A program made the position numbers and the translations under genes. Under the pieces are notes generated by a model. The model had not been told where the DNA came from, made no database searches, and worked only from the letters and a program-made list of their open reading frames with translations. From assembly GCA_026120185.1 (NCBI GenBank), contig JANUWF010001179.1:2707501-2771500 (forward strand): DNA of 64,000 nucleotides, written 5' to 3'. The DNA comes from Voacanga thouarsii (lineage: Eukaryota; Streptophyta; Magnoliopsida; Gentianales; Apocynaceae). Each line of letters begins with the position of its first letter. Within the stretch, counting starts at the first letter, position 1. Of this stretch, positions 62,401 through 64,000 are shown one piece after another.

Positions 62401-64000
62401 AATATCATGTGAGATTATAATAATCTCAGTAAGTCTGGGAGTTTAATTTGTTATATAGTTACAATACTTGTCATAATGCATCGAGTAGGATATTTTTAAA
62501 CGAATATGAATAAATTTCTAATACCTTCAAGCATTTCCAAATATATATTATTTATGGGAAAAAATGAATCATTTACATTGCCAATATAATTTTTGTGGGG
62601 TACATTATCCACAACACAGTTTTGGAACAATATCAATTTTTTTACTAAGCCTTAAATCATAACCTCAATTGAAATATCAAGACATATTATATAACCAATT
62701 CAGTATTAATATGATACCACTATAGGATGATCACTTATGTATCATTAAGATACCGCCATGCAATAATCACTTAAGTATCATTACAATATATACCGCCATA
62801 TAATAATCACTTCAGTATCAATAAGATTTTGTCATGAAATGATCATTTCAATATCAGCAAGATGCTGCCATAAAATAATCACTTTAGTATTAGTAAGATA
62901 CCACCATATAATGATTACTCTTACCTACTTGGATATTCCACATCCGTCCTCTAACTCTTCTTGGAGACTAAGTTGCTGGCTAAAGATCGGACTTAGCGTC
63001 TAGTATTGTTGCCCCGTTCGGAAAGAAACAAATTTTTGGAGATACCCAATCTACTGGAAGTGCCTCACAATCTAATGAAACCTAATATTGGGGTTTCTTT
63101 TGTTTAGTACTTAATGTCTAGACACTATTTAATTGGCTAAAAGAAAAAATTACTATTTCTTCAGGAATAATTCTAATTCTATTTTCCAAAATTTGTTCCA
63201 GTCTAGAATATAATTTTCAATTTTTGTCCTGACTAAAATCTAAAATCATACTTCCCCCCAAAATACCCTAGTAAAAATTGTCATATCCATTCTAGTAAAC
63301 TTATTCAAGGCATAATGATTTATTATTCACACTTTGCCTTGTAAAAGTAATAAAAAACAGAGCCATCACAAGTAAAGTTCATGTTATGATTTTTGCAATA
63401 TTTTACATGCATGAAAAATGTATAAATTTAATGTTCATATTCTTTTTACAACATTTAATGCACGACTCCATTCGTAAATATAATGTTCATGAGAAGACTT
63501 AACAAAACTATTTATGCATAAGCATATCATGAGTATGTATACTTGTTCAGTAATTTAATTCTCAAACATAGGCATTTGTTCTAAGGTATCATGTTCACTA
63601 TGCATTCCATAAAGTATTTGTCATGAACATGATTTATAGCATGAATTTTTGAGTGAAAGGTATGCACATAAATATGTCTTGCATAAATTATTTGTAATGT
63701 AATGCACGGACTCATAAGTCCTATAAATCATTCTTGCAAAAAAGAGTTCATGAGGTGCAAAGACTTACCTTAATCCATGCTAGCAATTTTCTCAACTTAA
63801 TTCAATTCCTTACTCCTCCTTCTTCGTCTAAGTCCACAATGTCTACCATATGCAATTTATAGGAATTAATTTCCTAATTACATGTCCCATATAAAATTCT
63901 AACCAAGACCCTAGGCAATTAGGGTATTACTTAAGCCTTAAATAATTGTCACACACTGTAAATCTAGAGGTAGGAATATCCCATAACAAAATTTAATGGC
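62401..64000. other. AT-rich, LTR-like sequence with a short tandem array; no gene
   Basis: No domain is readable in any frame. A tandem array of about 37-bp units (62713-62920) carries ATAATCACTTNAGTATCA and ATACCGCCAT-like phrases. The composition and phrases such as TTACATGCATGAAAAATG resemble long gypsy LTRs. It breaks the chromovirus pol at 62400, so it is probably another insertion whose ends I cannot define. Confidence 0.45.
62713..62920 (+). repeat. Tandem repeat, ~37-bp unit
   Basis: Units begin near 62728, 62764, 62804, 62840, 62875 and 62912 and vary by a few bases. The unit size is like that of the array at 27258-27372. Confidence 0.85.

Overview
The window looks like intergenic nuclear DNA of a flowering plant, probably a eudicot. 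It is AT-rich and built almost entirely from plant-type transposable elements: Ty1/copia and Ty3/gypsy LTR retrotransposons, two CACTA (En/Spm) DNA transposons and an L1-type LINE. There are long pure microsatellites. I found no intact cellular gene, no rRNA or convincing tRNA gene and no CRISPR array. The only gene-like sequence not belonging to a transposon is a few short exon-like fragments carried by elements.

Layout. Positions 1-17080 hold an old Copia element on the + strand whose pol is cut into three pieces (1-847, 10216-11060, 14351-15300) and whose 3' LTR starts at 15320. The first gap is a complete but dead Copia (848-10215, target duplication GTTAC). The second gap is a solo LTR (11061-14350), itself split by another solo LTR (11128-12907, target duplication AATAC). 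A reverse-oriented LTR of the inner Copia family fills about 17086-19015.

From 19016 to about 37260 lies a minus-strand Ty3/gypsy LTR plus decayed internal sequence, split by a minus-strand, protein-poor gypsy element (22084-36248, target duplication ATTCT). The 3' LTR of that element carries a non-autonomous CACTA element (22441-29889, target duplication AAT), which in turn carries a 4.4-kb solo gypsy LTR (23445-27874). Its internal region carries a further solo LTR (32641-34028, target duplication CATTT).

From 38540 to 40582 there is a LINE 3' fragment and a gypsy LTR-like block with an array of tandem hairpins. From 40583 to 53099 lies a large minus-strand CACTA element with a broken TNP2 transposase. 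One exon of the transposase is split by a solo Copia LTR (43362-45491, target duplication GGAAA), and the 5' flank holds a second solo LTR (51062-52591). From 53103 to 58180 is a decayed minus-strand LINE. The rest is a minus-strand chromovirus-like 3' LTR and pol end. Inside that LTR an inverted repeat encloses the 3' end of an unidentified host gene.

Nothing here works together as a pathway. The biology is nested transposition, LTR-LTR recombination leaving solo LTRs, and decay by C-to-T and G-to-A changes. Several target duplications are exact, so the order of insertion can be read directly. I did not find a convincing new biological system. The items most worth checking are the captured gene fragment, the hairpin array, exon-like pieces inside the large CACTA, and a tRNA-promoter-like motif shared by two LTRs.
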